From IMG/VR virus record IMGVR_UViG_3300034060_000450, positions 1-30,628 of that record: a stretch of DNA of 30,628 nucleotides; one strand, given 5' to 3'. Each line of letters begins with the position of its first letter. Position 1 is the stretch's first letter. The stretch comes from a virus. The position numbers were made by a program, and so were the translations under genes. The notes beneath the pieces are model-generated. The model worked only from the letters and a program-made list of their open reading frames with translations, did not search any database and was not told the DNA's origin. Shown here in pieces: positions 1 through 7,535 of this stretch.

Positions 1-142
1 TCACAAACTCTCCAGCAGCCTCATCATCAATCGATATTCGTGTGGCCATCTCGCTGAATGTCGGCTGACCTTTCGGCATCACGATCAATTCCATGATCCG
101 CACATCATGCGTCTCCGACGATACTGGCAAACTGTCACTCAT
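1..142 (-). CDS. Conserved phage hypothetical protein, cut by window edge
   Basis: The ATG at 142 follows a strong ribosome binding site, TTGGAGGAAATC, and the frame is still open after 47 codons at the left edge, so the C-terminus is missing. The visible part has a short polar N-terminus, then MELIVMPKGQPTFSEMA and a second segment ending DDEAAGEFV. I recall this IMPKGEPIFSEMAT...DEAAGEFV pattern from small phage proteins of unknown role. It is the last visible gene of the run of small genes that starts at 1109 and probably shares the 1175-1203 promoter. No function is proposed. Confidence 0.7.
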   Translation of the reverse strand, partial: MSDSLPVSSETHDVRIMELIVMPKGQPTFSEMATRISIDDEAAGEFV

Positions 143-178
143 GATTTCCTCCAACCGCGGAAGTGTGCTCCGCTGCCA

Positions 179-334
179 CTAAAACATCATCTGAAACATC
201 AACTGACGCGACTTAAACCACAGAATGCTGGTCTGAGTGTGGAGCTGATAATTTGGTTGTCTGCCGGGCCACGTGAAAGCAACATACACTTCCCCAAATT
301 GGCTTTCCCAGCACATATCGTAAAGAGCAATCAT
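179..334 (-). CDS. Small hypothetical protein, 51 aa
   Basis: The ATG at 334 lies 8 bases after AAGGGAG, a good ribosome binding site, and the frame runs to TAG at 179-181. The product has aromatic residues spread through it (YDMCWES, AFTWPG, ILWFKS) and ends in a methionine-rich LMFQMMF. There is no signal peptide or clear membrane segment. It sits 15 bases downstream of the previous small gene and ahead of the gene starting at 142, in what looks like one transcript. I do not recognise the family. Confidence 0.55.
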   Translation of the reverse strand: MIALYDMCWESQFGEVYVAFTWPGRQPNYQLHTQTSILWFKSRQLMFQMMF

Positions 335-349
335 CTTTTTGTCTCCCTT

Positions 350-502
350 TCACCCTACAGTCGCTGACCTTGTGTCATGGCAAGGCACGCTCGCGATGGA
401 CTCTCCGTCAAACGACACGTGCGAAATTCCCCAGCGGTCCCCGTAGTTTCGCAGTGCCTTAAATTTGCTGCTTGCCAGTGCGTTTAGAAGTTCTTCGTGC
501 AT
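350..502 (-). CDS. Small hypothetical protein, 50 aa
   Basis: The ATG at 502 overlaps the stop of the upstream gene as TGATG, so translation is probably coupled. The product starts MHEELLNALASSKFKALRNY and continues with WGISHVSFDGESIA. The sequence has normal codon use and a compact alpha then beta pattern, which makes it more likely a real small gene than a chance frame. Function unknown. Confidence 0.55.
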   Translation of the reverse strand: MHEELLNALASSKFKALRNYGDRWGISHVSFDGESIASVPCHDTRSATVG

Positions 503-702
503 CACTCACCCCCGTGCATCATTCGCATCTCCAGCTCCGCCTCTTGCCGCCGCTCAGATCGCTCGTCCTTTTCGCGGTCTCGCATCACGTCTGCACGATC
601 TGCGTCTCGCTCGTCTCTCAGTCGTTTCGCCTCGCGTTCGTCAGTTTCGTCATCTGGTGAGGCCAACTTCCACCGGTCGTAATCTCTGAAGCCGTCTCGC
701 AT
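502..702 (-). CDS. Small highly charged protein, 66 aa
   Basis: The start at 702 is chosen over the upstream in-frame ATG at 768 because AAGGGG sits 6 bases before it. The protein begins MRDGFRDYDRWKLASPDDE, a pattern I associate with small phage proteins (xDYDRWLxSP), and the rest is almost wholly charged (R, E and D), which predicts one long helix or coiled coil. Its leader repeats elements seen upstream of the gene at 1109 (AGCAGCGGAAC on the plus strand and AAAGGGGTTT before the start). Function unknown. Confidence 0.65.
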   Translation of the reverse strand: MRDGFRDYDRWKLASPDDETDEREAKRLRDERDADRADVMRDREKDERSERRQEAELEMRMMHGGE

Positions 703-761
703 AATAAACCCCTTTTTTTTCGATAAATCACCCCAGCAGCGGAACCACGAACCGATGCTAT

Positions 762-1109
762 TCAGCAATCATTTCGCTGCTGTGCCTTGCGGCACGGAGA
801 ACACGCACAATGGCCACACCATCCTGGCTCATCGCCATCGGTCTCGACTTCCGAAACCAATTGATTCGTTCTCGCCTTCAGCAGCACGTCAGCATAGGCA
901 TACGCTTCCACCGCAAGTTCTGGCTTGCTGTAGGTGGCTCCCTCGGTCATCTCGCGACGATGAACCAACTGAGTGAATGCCAGCCCCGCAAAGTAATCAC
1001 GGAGGCTCATTCCCGTGAACACGTTGAACCCAATGCCACGCTCCGGATCGTCGTAAAACCCTTCTGTCGGATGCGGAAATGCTGGACCGCCGTCTTTTAC
1101 CTGACTCAT
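762..1109 (-). CDS. Conserved phage hypothetical protein (GGPAFP...GMSLRDYFA type)
   Basis: This 115-residue protein has DGGPAFPHP near the N-terminus, then GMSLRDYFAGLA and AYAYADVLLKAR. That combination is a widespread phage protein type of unknown function, which I recognise from its motif order. The C-terminus carries CGHCACSPCRK, a possible metal-binding cluster that is an addition to the usual pattern. It is the first gene after the promoter at 1175-1203, with a leader of about 60 bases holding a hairpin at 1132-1154 and an AAAGGGG ribosome binding site. Confidence 0.75.
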   Translation of the reverse strand: MSQVKDGGPAFPHPTEGFYDDPERGIGFNVFTGMSLRDYFAGLAFTQLVHRREMTEGATYSKPELAVEAYAYADVLLKARTNQLVSEVETDGDEPGWCGHCACSPCRKAQQRNDC

Positions 1110-1131
1110 CGAAAACCCCTTTGTTTTTGAA

Positions 1132-1154
1132 GTTCCGCCAACAAGCAGCGGAAC
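1132..1154 (-). other. Hairpin in 5' leader of gene 762-1109
   Basis: Perfect 7-base arms (GTTCCGC and GCGGAAC) flank a 9-base loop just downstream of the predicted transcription start. No T-run follows, so it is not a terminator. The 11 bases AGCAGCGGAAC (1144-1154, plus strand) recur at 735-745 in front of the next gene. Confidence 0.45.
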
Positions 1155-1173
1155 GGAATTCCTCTACCTGACT

Positions 1174-1185
1174 AGTGATATCACT
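1174..1185. promoter_or_regulatory. Operator palindrome AGTGATATCACT
   Basis: Perfect 12-base palindrome with core TGATATCA overlapping the -10 box. The 8-base core occurs twice more, at 10089-10096 and 10123-10130, again at a promoter. The binder is inferred, not seen; the Arc-like protein at 9727-9882 is the best candidate. Confidence 0.65.
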
Positions 1186-1203
1186 TCCGCCGCAATTTGT
1201 CAA
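1175..1203 (-). promoter_or_regulatory. Sigma70-type promoter with operator over the -10 box
   Basis: On the minus strand a perfect -35 box TTGACA (1203-1198) is followed by a 17-base spacer and TATCAC (1180-1175) as -10 box. The -10 lies inside a 12-base palindrome, AGTGATATCACT at 1174-1185. A protein bound there would block polymerase. The same layout occurs at 10088-10115. It should drive the small genes at 1109 and leftwards. Confidence 0.7.
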
Positions 1204-1271
1204 GCTGGCATTCGGTGGTTTTTTTAAGTGATTGCCGGGTTAGGGGGCTAGGCTTGTACACTAGTTTCAAA

Positions 1272-1568
1272 TAAATCTGTCCAATCTGTCCCACTGGTAA
1301 ACTGAAGAAACCAAGAAACACCAGAAAACAAAAGGAAACAAAGACAATATACCTCCCCAGAGAAAAACACGGACAGATCTATTAAAGAGTATAGTTTTTT
1401 TTAAGTTTATACAGTGTTTTTATTGGTTTTTACTCTATCCGAATCTGTCCCAAACATTTGGGACAGATTCGGGACAGATTCGGTATGTGTGGTGTACGTC
1501 GGTATAGTTGTTGACAGTAACTGTCTAGCACTTACTCCGGACAGATTTATTTGTCCGGAGATTTGTCC
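1272..1568. other. Iteron array with AT-rich tract, likely replication origin
   Basis: The stretch 1204-1593 holds no gene. It carries GGACAGATT in both orientations at 1274-1282, 1283-1291, 1442-1450, 1461-1469, 1472-1480 and 1539-1547, a copy with one change at 1371-1379, and looser copies at 1549-1556 and 1561-1568. Two of them form a perfect inverted repeat with 14-base arms (1441-1454 and 1457-1470) and another a 9-base-arm repeat (1535-1543 and 1552-1560). A strongly AT-rich tract (about 1380-1440) lies in the middle. Its position right after the primase-helicase gene fits a phage origin. An operator region is the alternative. Confidence 0.65.
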
Positions 1569-1593
1569 AAGCCAAAAAAATAGATTTTGTACA

Positions 1594-3756
1594 CTATGTT
1601 TTTGGCTGATCAACACGCTTGTAGATGATCGTCTTTTTCGTCACTCCAGACTCAGCCACAACCTCAATTGACCCATCTGCCTGCATGCTTTCAGCAGCAG
1701 CAGTAAACTCACTTCCGCTAATCGACCGGAACTCTCGCATGAGATCCCGTCGAGATACTGAACCAAGCTTCGAGACTGCCATCTGCAGGACGTGCCTCGC
1801 TCGGTTAGCCTGTGAGTCCACGACATTCTCCCGGATCAGCGCACAGGCCACCCTAGCAAGCCAGTTCGCGATATGAATCCCCCAGTTGACATCCCGAAGT
1901 TCAATCCTAATAAACTGCCAGTCTGTCGTGCCTGGGTCCGTGTCTAACCTCGATGCCCTATGAACCATAGCCAGTTTCATCGCCCGACCAGCGACACGCC
2001 CCCAGATTGCAGCCCGTGATTCGCTTTCATGCTCCATTCGCTCGTCAATTGCGTCTGCGTGGTGATCCCATCGTTTAATTGCTTCATCTGTCATCTCAAT
2101 AATTTCAGCCGCCGGAATTCCGAGATTGCCGCTCACTGGCTCCCACTGCATCCACTGACGTACAGTTTCTGCCAGCCGATCCGGAACCGGAATCGCCCTG
2201 GCCGTTTTTCTTTTTGGCCGATTCTGAACTGGCCAAAATGCCAGCCGCCCGAAAAGCCCGTCTTGAACCTGCCGGCTGTCGATTGTCTCGAACATTTGCC
2301 CTGTCGTCAGTCCCAGAAGAACCAGGTGCGGCTGATCAACCTGATTGCGGATCCCATCGGCGTGAGCAGCTCCGCCGTAAAGACCAGCAGACTTTGAGTA
2401 CAGTCTCAGGAGATGAGTTCCTATCTGTTTCGCATGCCCGTTGTTGGACTTTTTATCTAAAATTGACTCCAGCACTTTTCCAAATTCGTCGCAGCACCAA
2501 ATCCCACAAGGGCATGAATGGATTGCTTTCATAAGTCCGTTTCCGGATTGTACATCCGGTGGAATCATGCAGACGGTTCCAGCAGCCTGTAATATCTTTG
2601 TGATTGCAGTTTCACAGGCTTCTTTCCCACTCGCTGTCGGGGCCATGATCACGTTGTAATCATTGGTCCGCATGTCGGTGTGGCTTGCAATTCGACGCCC
2701 AGAAATCGTTTCACATAAGCTGACAGCAACAGCCAATCCCATTACGTAGCTCGTTCGGTGCGATGTCTGGCAGTAATAATCAAAGACTTCACGGAGAAGA
2801 CCGGATTCAGGTACGGCACCTGCGCAAAATTGCTCATCATCAAAATCATCGCCGCGTTCTTCACCTAGAATTCCGGACAGATCAACCTCAGAGTGAAACG
2901 CCTCCATTGGTCGATTATACTTTATTTCACGCGGCGTTCCGTTTCTTTTGCATGAATCAACGACCCTCTGTAACTCATCATCTGAAAGTGGGGTAGGATT
3001 CTTAAGGTTCCAATCACGGGCGATTTGAAGTAATCGATCTTCAGAAAGCAGTTCTCCATCATGGTTAAAACCTCGGAGATGTCCAGCAAGTGAAAATGCT
3101 GAGTTGTTTCGGCTTCCCTCTCCAGCTTGGGGAACTGCTTTAATATAAGAGTCTATCCTGTTCTCAAACGCAACCATTGCGTTTTTTGGATTGGCAGGGA
3201 TCTTTGGTACAGCAGGAGATTCTTTTTCGCGTGAAAGATATTTTTCGCAAATCCAATCAACCGCGTCTTGCCCGTCGCCAATCTCATCGTTGCCAGCGTA
3301 AACATCACCTGTGATCGTCCAGAACCTAGCGTGGTCGTAAACTTCAATTTGACCTTCGCTGTGCTTATGGGTGCATCTAGAACCCAGAGGCTTGCGTGCC
3401 CGTGTTAGGATTTTGATTCCCGTTTGACTTGGGGACACCTCCGCAAAACCGATGCCGTCGAGTCTGCACAGAATCGGAATAACCCATGCCTTAATTCCAT
3501 TATCATCAATGCAGTCATCGAGGTCTATTCCAGTCCACGGGCCAGTAATCTCGAACGCCAATCCACTGTGGAACTGGCTTGCGTCTGAGGCAGTTTCAAA
3601 GTCTGTCCATGTGGATGAGTCGTTTGACTTTGCCGCCGATCCGTTTACCTGAATCGGAATTTTCACATCGTCGCCGTCTTTGTTTTTTATAAACTTCCAG
3701 CAATGCCACTGGTGAACATCACGAAGCTCTTGAGGAATCCGGTCGTAGTTATTCAT
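1594..3756 (-). CDS. Primase-helicase (PrimPol-type primase plus ATPase domain)
   Basis: This 720-residue protein should start and drive phage DNA replication. The N-terminal 200 residues match AEP/PrimPol-type primases: a QWHCWKF start, GIDLDDC around residues 76-82 (acidic metal-binding pair), SPSQTGIKI around 108-116 and EVYDHARFWTITG around 138-150. A PriCT-like linker (NSAFSLAGHLRGF, then SDDELQRVVDSC) follows at about 218-270. The C-terminal half is an ATPase with Walker A APTASGKE near 372-379 and Walker B-like CCDEFG near 421-426, resembling DUF3987-type phage helicases. The start at 3756 overlaps the stop of the previous gene as ATGA, so the upstream in-frame start is unlikely. The iteron region lies directly downstream. 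Confidence 0.88.
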   Translation of the reverse strand: MNNYDRIPQELRDVHQWHCWKFIKNKDGDDVKIPIQVNGSAAKSNDSSTWTDFETASDASQFHSGLAFEITGPWTGIDLDDCIDDNGIKAWVIPILCRLDGIGFAEVSPSQTGIKILTRARKPLGSRCTHKHSEGQIEVYDHARFWTITGDVYAGNDEIGDGQDAVDWICEKYLSREKESPAVPKIPANPKNAMVAFENRIDSYIKAVPQAGEGSRNNSAFSLAGHLRGFNHDGELLSEDRLLQIARDWNLKNPTPLSDDELQRVVDSCKRNGTPREIKYNRPMEAFHSEVDLSGILGEERGDDFDDEQFCAGAVPESGLLREVFDYYCQTSHRTSYVMGLAVAVSLCETISGRRIASHTDMRTNDYNVIMAPTASGKEACETAITKILQAAGTVCMIPPDVQSGNGLMKAIHSCPCGIWCCDEFGKVLESILDKKSNNGHAKQIGTHLLRLYSKSAGLYGGAAHADGIRNQVDQPHLVLLGLTTGQMFETIDSRQVQDGLFGRLAFWPVQNRPKRKTARAIPVPDRLAETVRQWMQWEPVSGNLGIPAAEIIEMTDEAIKRWDHHADAIDERMEHESESRAAIWGRVAGRAMKLAMVHRASRLDTDPGTTDWQFIRIELRDVNWGIHIANWLARVACALIRENVVDSQANRARHVLQMAVSKLGSVSRRDLMREFRSISGSEFTAAAESMQADGSIEVVAESGVTKKTIIYKRVDQPKT

Positions 3757-4001
3757 TGAATCCACCTTAGGAAATCATTGATTGCGTGTTGGCTCCCAGT
3801 CTGAAGGCTGCAAATTAACACAGTGTCAATGTTTTTCATTGAGGGAAAATCAATGCCGTGTTCGACTACTTCAACCTTTAATTTAAGTTCGTAGTTTCCA
3901 AAAAACTCAATCACATGGCCGACTGCTGGGGTAGATTCCAGATCTAGCTCAATCTCAACGACTGGCTTACTCGGAAATTCAATTTGAATTACATATCTCA
4001 C
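3753..4001 (-). CDS. Small hypothetical protein, 82 aa
   Basis: The start is GTG at 4001, 9 bases after GGAG; no ATG is available in frame. The product reads MRYVIQIEFPSKPVVEIELD then a HVIEFFGNYELKLKVEVVEHG stretch (alternating hydrophobic, mostly beta) and ends NDFLRWIQ. It looks like a small beta-rich protein whose function I cannot assign. It ends in an ATGA overlap with the primase-helicase gene, so the two are probably co-translated. It starts just after a strong terminator at 4018-4059, so either readthrough or a promoter close to 4002-4017 must serve it. Confidence 0.65.
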   Translation of the reverse strand: MRYVIQIEFPSKPVVEIELDLESTPAVGHVIEFFGNYELKLKVEVVEHGIDFPSMKNIDTVLICSLQTGSQHAINDFLRWIQ

Positions 4002-4017
4002 GTCTTAAAACTCCAAT

Positions 4018-4059
4018 AAAAAAACCGTCCGCAAGTGGTAGAAGGCACCTGCGAACGGT
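4018..4059 (-). terminator. Rho-independent terminator after helicase gene
   Basis: On the minus strand, arms at 4059-4046 and 4038-4024 pair over 14 positions with two G-T pairs and a 7-base loop, followed by seven Ts (4024-4018). A small ACCC-TTCG-GGGT hairpin lies just upstream at 4064-4075. It closes the helicase transcript but sits in front of the primase genes, so partial readthrough is expected. Confidence 0.8.
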
Positions 4060-4119
4060 CAAGACCCCGAAGGGTTTTATATTGTTGTTGTCGGCTTCTA
4101 CTCCGACACAATCACTCTA

Positions 4120-5817
4120 TCAGAACGGTAGGTCGTCATCAATCCCTGAAAACACTTTTGTCTCTTCCTGCTGTGCCAGCTCAGTCGGCTTCTTTGATTC
4201 AAAGAAGCACTCTGTGACCCTATGCCAGCGACCATCCTTCTTGGTTGTGATTCTTACCGGCCTGCGACAGACACCCATGTTAATCAAAGCTACAGCATCC
4301 GTGGCGTTATCCGGTGGATCACATATTGATCGAGCATCCCACCAGGCTAGAAACTTCAAACGTGCGAACCCCTGATGCCCTGGGCAAGTCCATTCAGGTA
4401 TGAGGATCGTTGTCAGGTTTCCAGCAACTCCAGTTTTTCCGCACACATAATCAACCCGCACTGTCTGCGGAGCGTGCTCGTCATCCCTTTTCGTGTGGAC
4501 CCGAACGACAACATCCTTGACTTCCCATTCCTCCGGAGGAATGGCTCCGGTAAGTTGAGACGTTTCATCCGCAGTGATGTCGTGCTTCAACTCCCGATCA
4601 CGAGGGAAGATAAAATTACACTCAGGGCAGACAACTGTTGCCGGAGACACATCCAGTTCACAGGACGGACACCGCTTACCTCGTCCGTTTTCGGCAGCAA
4701 CACCCGCTCGCCCTTTGCCTTCCGACCGCCCAAAGTTCTCGTCATCGATTGAGCCATGCCTAGCGATGTTACCACCGAAGTCTAAGAGTAAGCAGTTGGT
4801 TTTGCTGTCATGCAACCTCAGCCCCCTGCCAACCATTTGACAGAAAAGCCCAGGGGACATCGTCGCTCGGAGAATAGCAATGGCATCGACGCACCGAGCA
4901 TTGAAGCCAGTGGTCAAGACATCGACATTGACAAGAAAGCGAAGCTCACCCGCTACAAACCTTCGCAGCGTTTCGGCTCGTTCGATTGGCAGCGTCTCGC
5001 CAGTGACGACAGCAGACTCAGGAAGCAACTCAGCGATCTGCTCCGCATGGTGAACACCAGACGCAAAGACCAACACACTGTGCCTGCCCTGTGTCTTCTC
5101 GATGATCTCTGCGCAAGCGGCCTGAACCTTTTCATCAACATCGAATGCCGCCTGCATTTCTGATTCAACAAACTCACCACCGCGCAGCCCGACTTTGTCA
5201 GTGTTGACTTCGGCCTCTGCAACCTTGTTTGTGATCGGACATAAGAATCCTTCAGCAATCAACTGCGCAGTCTTTGCTTCAAAAACAATTCGTTGAAAGA
5301 TCCTGTCAGGTCCGCAGATTGGGCCTGTACCAGTCCTGAATGGCGTAGCGCTCAATCCGACAATCCTAAGCCCTTCCTGCTGCTTCATAGCGTTCAGGAA
5401 CGTACTGTACATGGACTCTTCAAGGTCACTACACAGGTGGCATTCATCCACGAGAATCAGATGTCTTCGCCCTAAATCCTCAGCTTTACGAAAGACACTC
5501 TGAATGCCAGCGACAACAACAGTGTTGTGTATCTCTCTGGATTTCAACCCCGCTGAGTAAATGCCAACATCGACGCCGGGAATCAGTCCCCTGATCTCGT
5601 CAGCGTTCTGCTGAAGCAGTTCTTTACGATGCGCGAGGACAACCACTCGCCCTCCGAACTCCAACGCCTGCCGAATCAACAGTGCAATCAGGAGGCTTTT
5701 GCCTGCACCTGTTGGAAGAACGGTAACGCAGTTCCCGCTCTTCTCATTGAGGTACTTCCACACAGCATCGTTTGCTTCGGACTGATACCAGCGAGGGCTA
5801 AGTACAGGCGTTTTCAT
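4120..5817 (-). CDS. SF2 DEAD/DEAH-box helicase, RadD-like, with SSB-like C-terminal tip
   Basis: 565-residue superfamily 2 ATPase. Visible motifs are motif I PTGAGKS (35-41), motif II DECH (124-127), motif III SAT (156-158) and motif VI QMVGRGLR (327-334), followed by a four-cysteine zinc finger CPSC...CPEC (383-400) as in RadD-like helicases. It should unwind or remodel branched DNA during phage replication or recombination. The protein ends FSGIDDDLPF, close to the DFDDDIPF tip by which bacterial SSB recruits partner enzymes, whereas the SSB-like DUF669 protein of this phage lacks such a tip. The gene overlaps the HTH gene by 20 bases and ends at the 4018-4059 terminator. Confidence 0.88.
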   Translation of the reverse strand: MKTPVLSPRWYQSEANDAVWKYLNEKSGNCVTVLPTGAGKSLLIALLIRQALEFGGRVVVLAHRKELLQQNADEIRGLIPGVDVGIYSAGLKSREIHNTVVVAGIQSVFRKAEDLGRRHLILVDECHLCSDLEESMYSTFLNAMKQQEGLRIVGLSATPFRTGTGPICGPDRIFQRIVFEAKTAQLIAEGFLCPITNKVAEAEVNTDKVGLRGGEFVESEMQAAFDVDEKVQAACAEIIEKTQGRHSVLVFASGVHHAEQIAELLPESAVVTGETLPIERAETLRRFVAGELRFLVNVDVLTTGFNARCVDAIAILRATMSPGLFCQMVGRGLRLHDSKTNCLLLDFGGNIARHGSIDDENFGRSEGKGRAGVAAENGRGKRCPSCELDVSPATVVCPECNFIFPRDRELKHDITADETSQLTGAIPPEEWEVKDVVVRVHTKRDDEHAPQTVRVDYVCGKTGVAGNLTTILIPEWTCPGHQGFARLKFLAWWDARSICDPPDNATDAVALINMGVCRRPVRITTKKDGRWHRVTECFFESKKPTELAQQEETKVFSGIDDDLPF

Positions 5818-6268
5818 TTTTCACCCATCCCTTTGACACTAAGTTAAAATGATCAATATCTCTCTGCTTCCATTTTGTTCTACCTCGCTCCATTTCTGAC
5901 ATCTTGGCCAGTGACCAACCTAAACTTTTAACTGCGTCTTCCTGCGACAAACCTGCAAGCGTACGGATCTCCTTCGCAGCCTTGCCTGTCGCCTCGTCAT
6001 CCGTAATTACCACGGCCTTGAGCTTTGCTCGCAGTCTTAAATGATCGACAAGCTTATTTTCTCGCGGCCTCGGACCTTGCGGATTCTTGACCGCACTCCT
6101 TGGTTTTGCTTCTCGCTTTGGGCGAGGCTCTTCACCAATGACTTGCTCTGGGGTCCACCCGGACTTCATGCGGAAATAAAGGGCTTCGCGGGAGATGCCT
6201 TTTATTTTTGCCCAGTTGGTCAGCAGGTATTCTCTGGTGCCAACTTTCAGAGATACTTGAGTTCTCAT
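5798..6268 (-). CDS. Double helix-turn-helix DNA-binding protein
   Basis: 156 residues with two candidate DNA-binding units. Residues 1-46 (LLTNWAKIKGISREALYFRM) look like a short HTH of the kind found in NUMOD-like modules. Residues about 97-145 (AAKEIRTLAGLSQEDAVKSL, then SLAKMSEMERGRTKW) read as a Cro/C1-type (XRE) HTH. The linker between them is rich in K, R and P. A strong AGGAGG 6 bases before the ATG at 6268 sets the start. It could be a phage regulator, but its place in the middle of the replication operon is not typical for a lysogeny repressor. Confidence 0.7.
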   Translation of the reverse strand: MRTQVSLKVGTREYLLTNWAKIKGISREALYFRMKSGWTPEQVIGEEPRPKREAKPRSAVKNPQGPRPRENKLVDHLRLRAKLKAVVITDDEATGKAAKEIRTLAGLSQEDAVKSLGWSLAKMSEMERGRTKWKQRDIDHFNLVSKGWVKNENACT

Positions 6269-6301
6269 AGATCCTCCTTTACTCGATTCAGCCAGCTTTT
6301 C

Positions 6302-6568
6302 TCACAATCCTTTAGCACGTTCAATTTCCTCTTTCAGAATTTGTTCGCTTCGTTCCAGCCAACTTCCCGCAATCTCTTCCCTAAGCTTTGCTGTTGCTTT
6401 AGCTCTGGCTTCATTAGCCTTGCGCCAAAACTCTTCAGCCCCTTTTACTTGCTCTGGCGTTTGCCTGATCGACCCGAATGGAGTCGGGAAAAGCCCTCCA
6501 TGCACAACATCCCCGACAGGGCAGTCATGCTTGGATGCGTACTGTGACTCAGGTGTTCTAAAGTCCAT
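6302..6568 (-). CDS. Hypothetical protein, 88 aa
   Basis: The ATG at 6568 lies inside the last codons of the HD gene, an 11-base overlap. The N-terminal third is rich in glycine, proline and aromatic residues (VVHGGLFPTPFGSIRQT). The rest (TPEQVKGAEEFWRKANEARA, then REEIAGSWLERSEQIL) is a charged, probably coiled-coil helix. Co-directional with its neighbours. I do not recognise the family. Confidence 0.6.
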   Translation of the reverse strand: MDFRTPESQYASKHDCPVGDVVHGGLFPTPFGSIRQTPEQVKGAEEFWRKANEARAKATAKLREEIAGSWLERSEQILKEEIERAKGL

Positions 6569-7019
6569 TAGAAATCTCCTGACGTACTGCCCTTACCATG
6601 GAAACAAAAGTCTTACAGCATTCTTCTGGCCGAAATGAATAACAGACATCGCCCCACATCATAGCCTCAGTGTCGCCGCACTCAGCGTCTGTAATTGCAA
6701 CGACGTTTCCTGTGTAGGTAATGCCAAGTTGCTCTTGTAAATACGCATCAAGCAAAACTTGATAGTTATGCGTAATCCTATTCTTTACTGGCCGCGTGAT
6801 GTCGCCGGTCAGTGTCTCGTGAGCATCGTGATACAGAGCCCAAAGTTGTGTCACCGGATCTTCATGCCTGAGCATCCACCACACTTCAAGTGAATGAATC
6901 AGCACGTTGCTTGTTGGGTGTTGTCCTCCAAACCTGCCGACACGCTGGAGGCACTGAGCAACCCAAAGCGGCTCATCAGCAGCTTTTTTGGCCCACGTTT
7001 TTGCGTCTTGAATAAACAT
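6558..7019 (-). CDS. HD-domain phosphohydrolase, YfbR-like 5'-nucleotidase
   Basis: 153 residues. Family motifs are VLIHSLEVWWML (first histidine), LYHDAHETLTGDI (the HD pair and following E..TGD) and RPVKN, the order seen in YfbR-type 5'-deoxynucleotidases. The likely role is adjusting nucleotide pools during infection. The start at ATG 7019 is preferred because GGAGG lies 9 bases upstream; the in-frame GTG at 7028 directly abuts that site. It begins right after the terminator at 7040-7069, so it depends on readthrough or a promoter I cannot see. Confidence 0.8.
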   Translation of the reverse strand: MFIQDAKTWAKKAADEPLWVAQCLQRVGRFGGQHPTSNVLIHSLEVWWMLRHEDPVTQLWALYHDAHETLTGDITRPVKNRITHNYQVLLDAYLQEQLGITYTGNVVAITDAECGDTEAMMWGDVCYSFRPEECCKTFVSMVRAVRQEISNGL

Positions 7020-7039
7020 CCTACTCACCCTCCGTCGAT

Positions 7040-7069
7040 AAAAAAGGCGCGGAGGATTGCCTCCACGCC
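7040..7069 (-). terminator. Rho-independent terminator after DUF669 gene
   Basis: On the minus strand GGCGTGGAGG and CCTCCGCGCC pair over 10 positions (one G-T) around a CAAT loop, followed by six Ts at 7045-7040. Textbook form. The other strand also has a short T-run, so it may work both ways. Confidence 0.85.
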
Positions 7070-7091
7070 TTTTGTTTTTGTAAATAAAGAA

Positions 7092-7535
7092 CTACCAGCC
7101 GCCTGGCTTAGTAGTCGTCGCCGTTACCACTGGAGCAGCAGAAGAAGCCGTGACTGCTTTATAGCCTTTGACTTCATTCTGGTTGCTGCCGTTGTACTCC
7201 TTCACGGCCAGCTTGATCATCAGCGGCTTCATGTGCAGAGATGATGAATCTGGAGGCTTCGGAATATTCACCGCTTCGCAGACCTTCTTAAACTGCTGCT
7301 GAGCAATAGTGGTTGCTGCTGGATTCTTATTCCATAAATTGAACCGATCGATGATGGTTCTATTTTTAAACGGCCCCTCGATGATCTGCAGCTTTACCTG
7401 CAATAACTCCGATTCGCCGTCCTTCGTTTTCTTTCGCTCGCTATCAGAAATGACAGCTCGATACTCGCCCGCAGGCAGAGCCTCAAATTCACTTTCTTTG
7501 ACCTGTGACGCATCAAACCCGCCTAAATCAGCCAT
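7092..7535 (-). CDS. DUF669 family single-strand-binding-like protein
   Basis: 147 residues. The start GGFDASQVKESEFEALPAGE followed by YRAVISDSE and LLQVKLQIIEGPFKNRTII is the typical pattern of DUF669 proteins, found beside phage recombinases and thought to act like single-strand binding proteins. It has an alanine- and threonine-rich C-terminal tail (TASSAAPVVTATTTKPGGW) and no acidic SSB tip. It overlaps the recombinase ATPase gene by 8 bases, which supports a shared role in recombination. A terminator follows. Confidence 0.85.
   Translation of the reverse strand: MADLGGFDASQVKESEFEALPAGEYRAVISDSERKKTKDGESELLQVKLQIIEGPFKNRTIIDRFNLWNKNPAATTIAQQQFKKVCEAVNIPKPPDSSSLHMKPLMIKLAVKEYNGSNQNEVKGYKAVTASSAAPVVTATTTKPGGW

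Noticed and set aside
1272-1568. CRISPR array
   Set aside because: The repeats are 9 bases, in both orientations and irregularly spaced. That fits iterons or operators, not CRISPR repeats with unique spacers.
6041-6547. Plus-strand open frame of 168 codons
   Set aside because: It is antisense to the HTH and neighbouring genes, all of which have family motifs, ribosome binding sites and coupled ends. The plus-strand product has no coherent fold.
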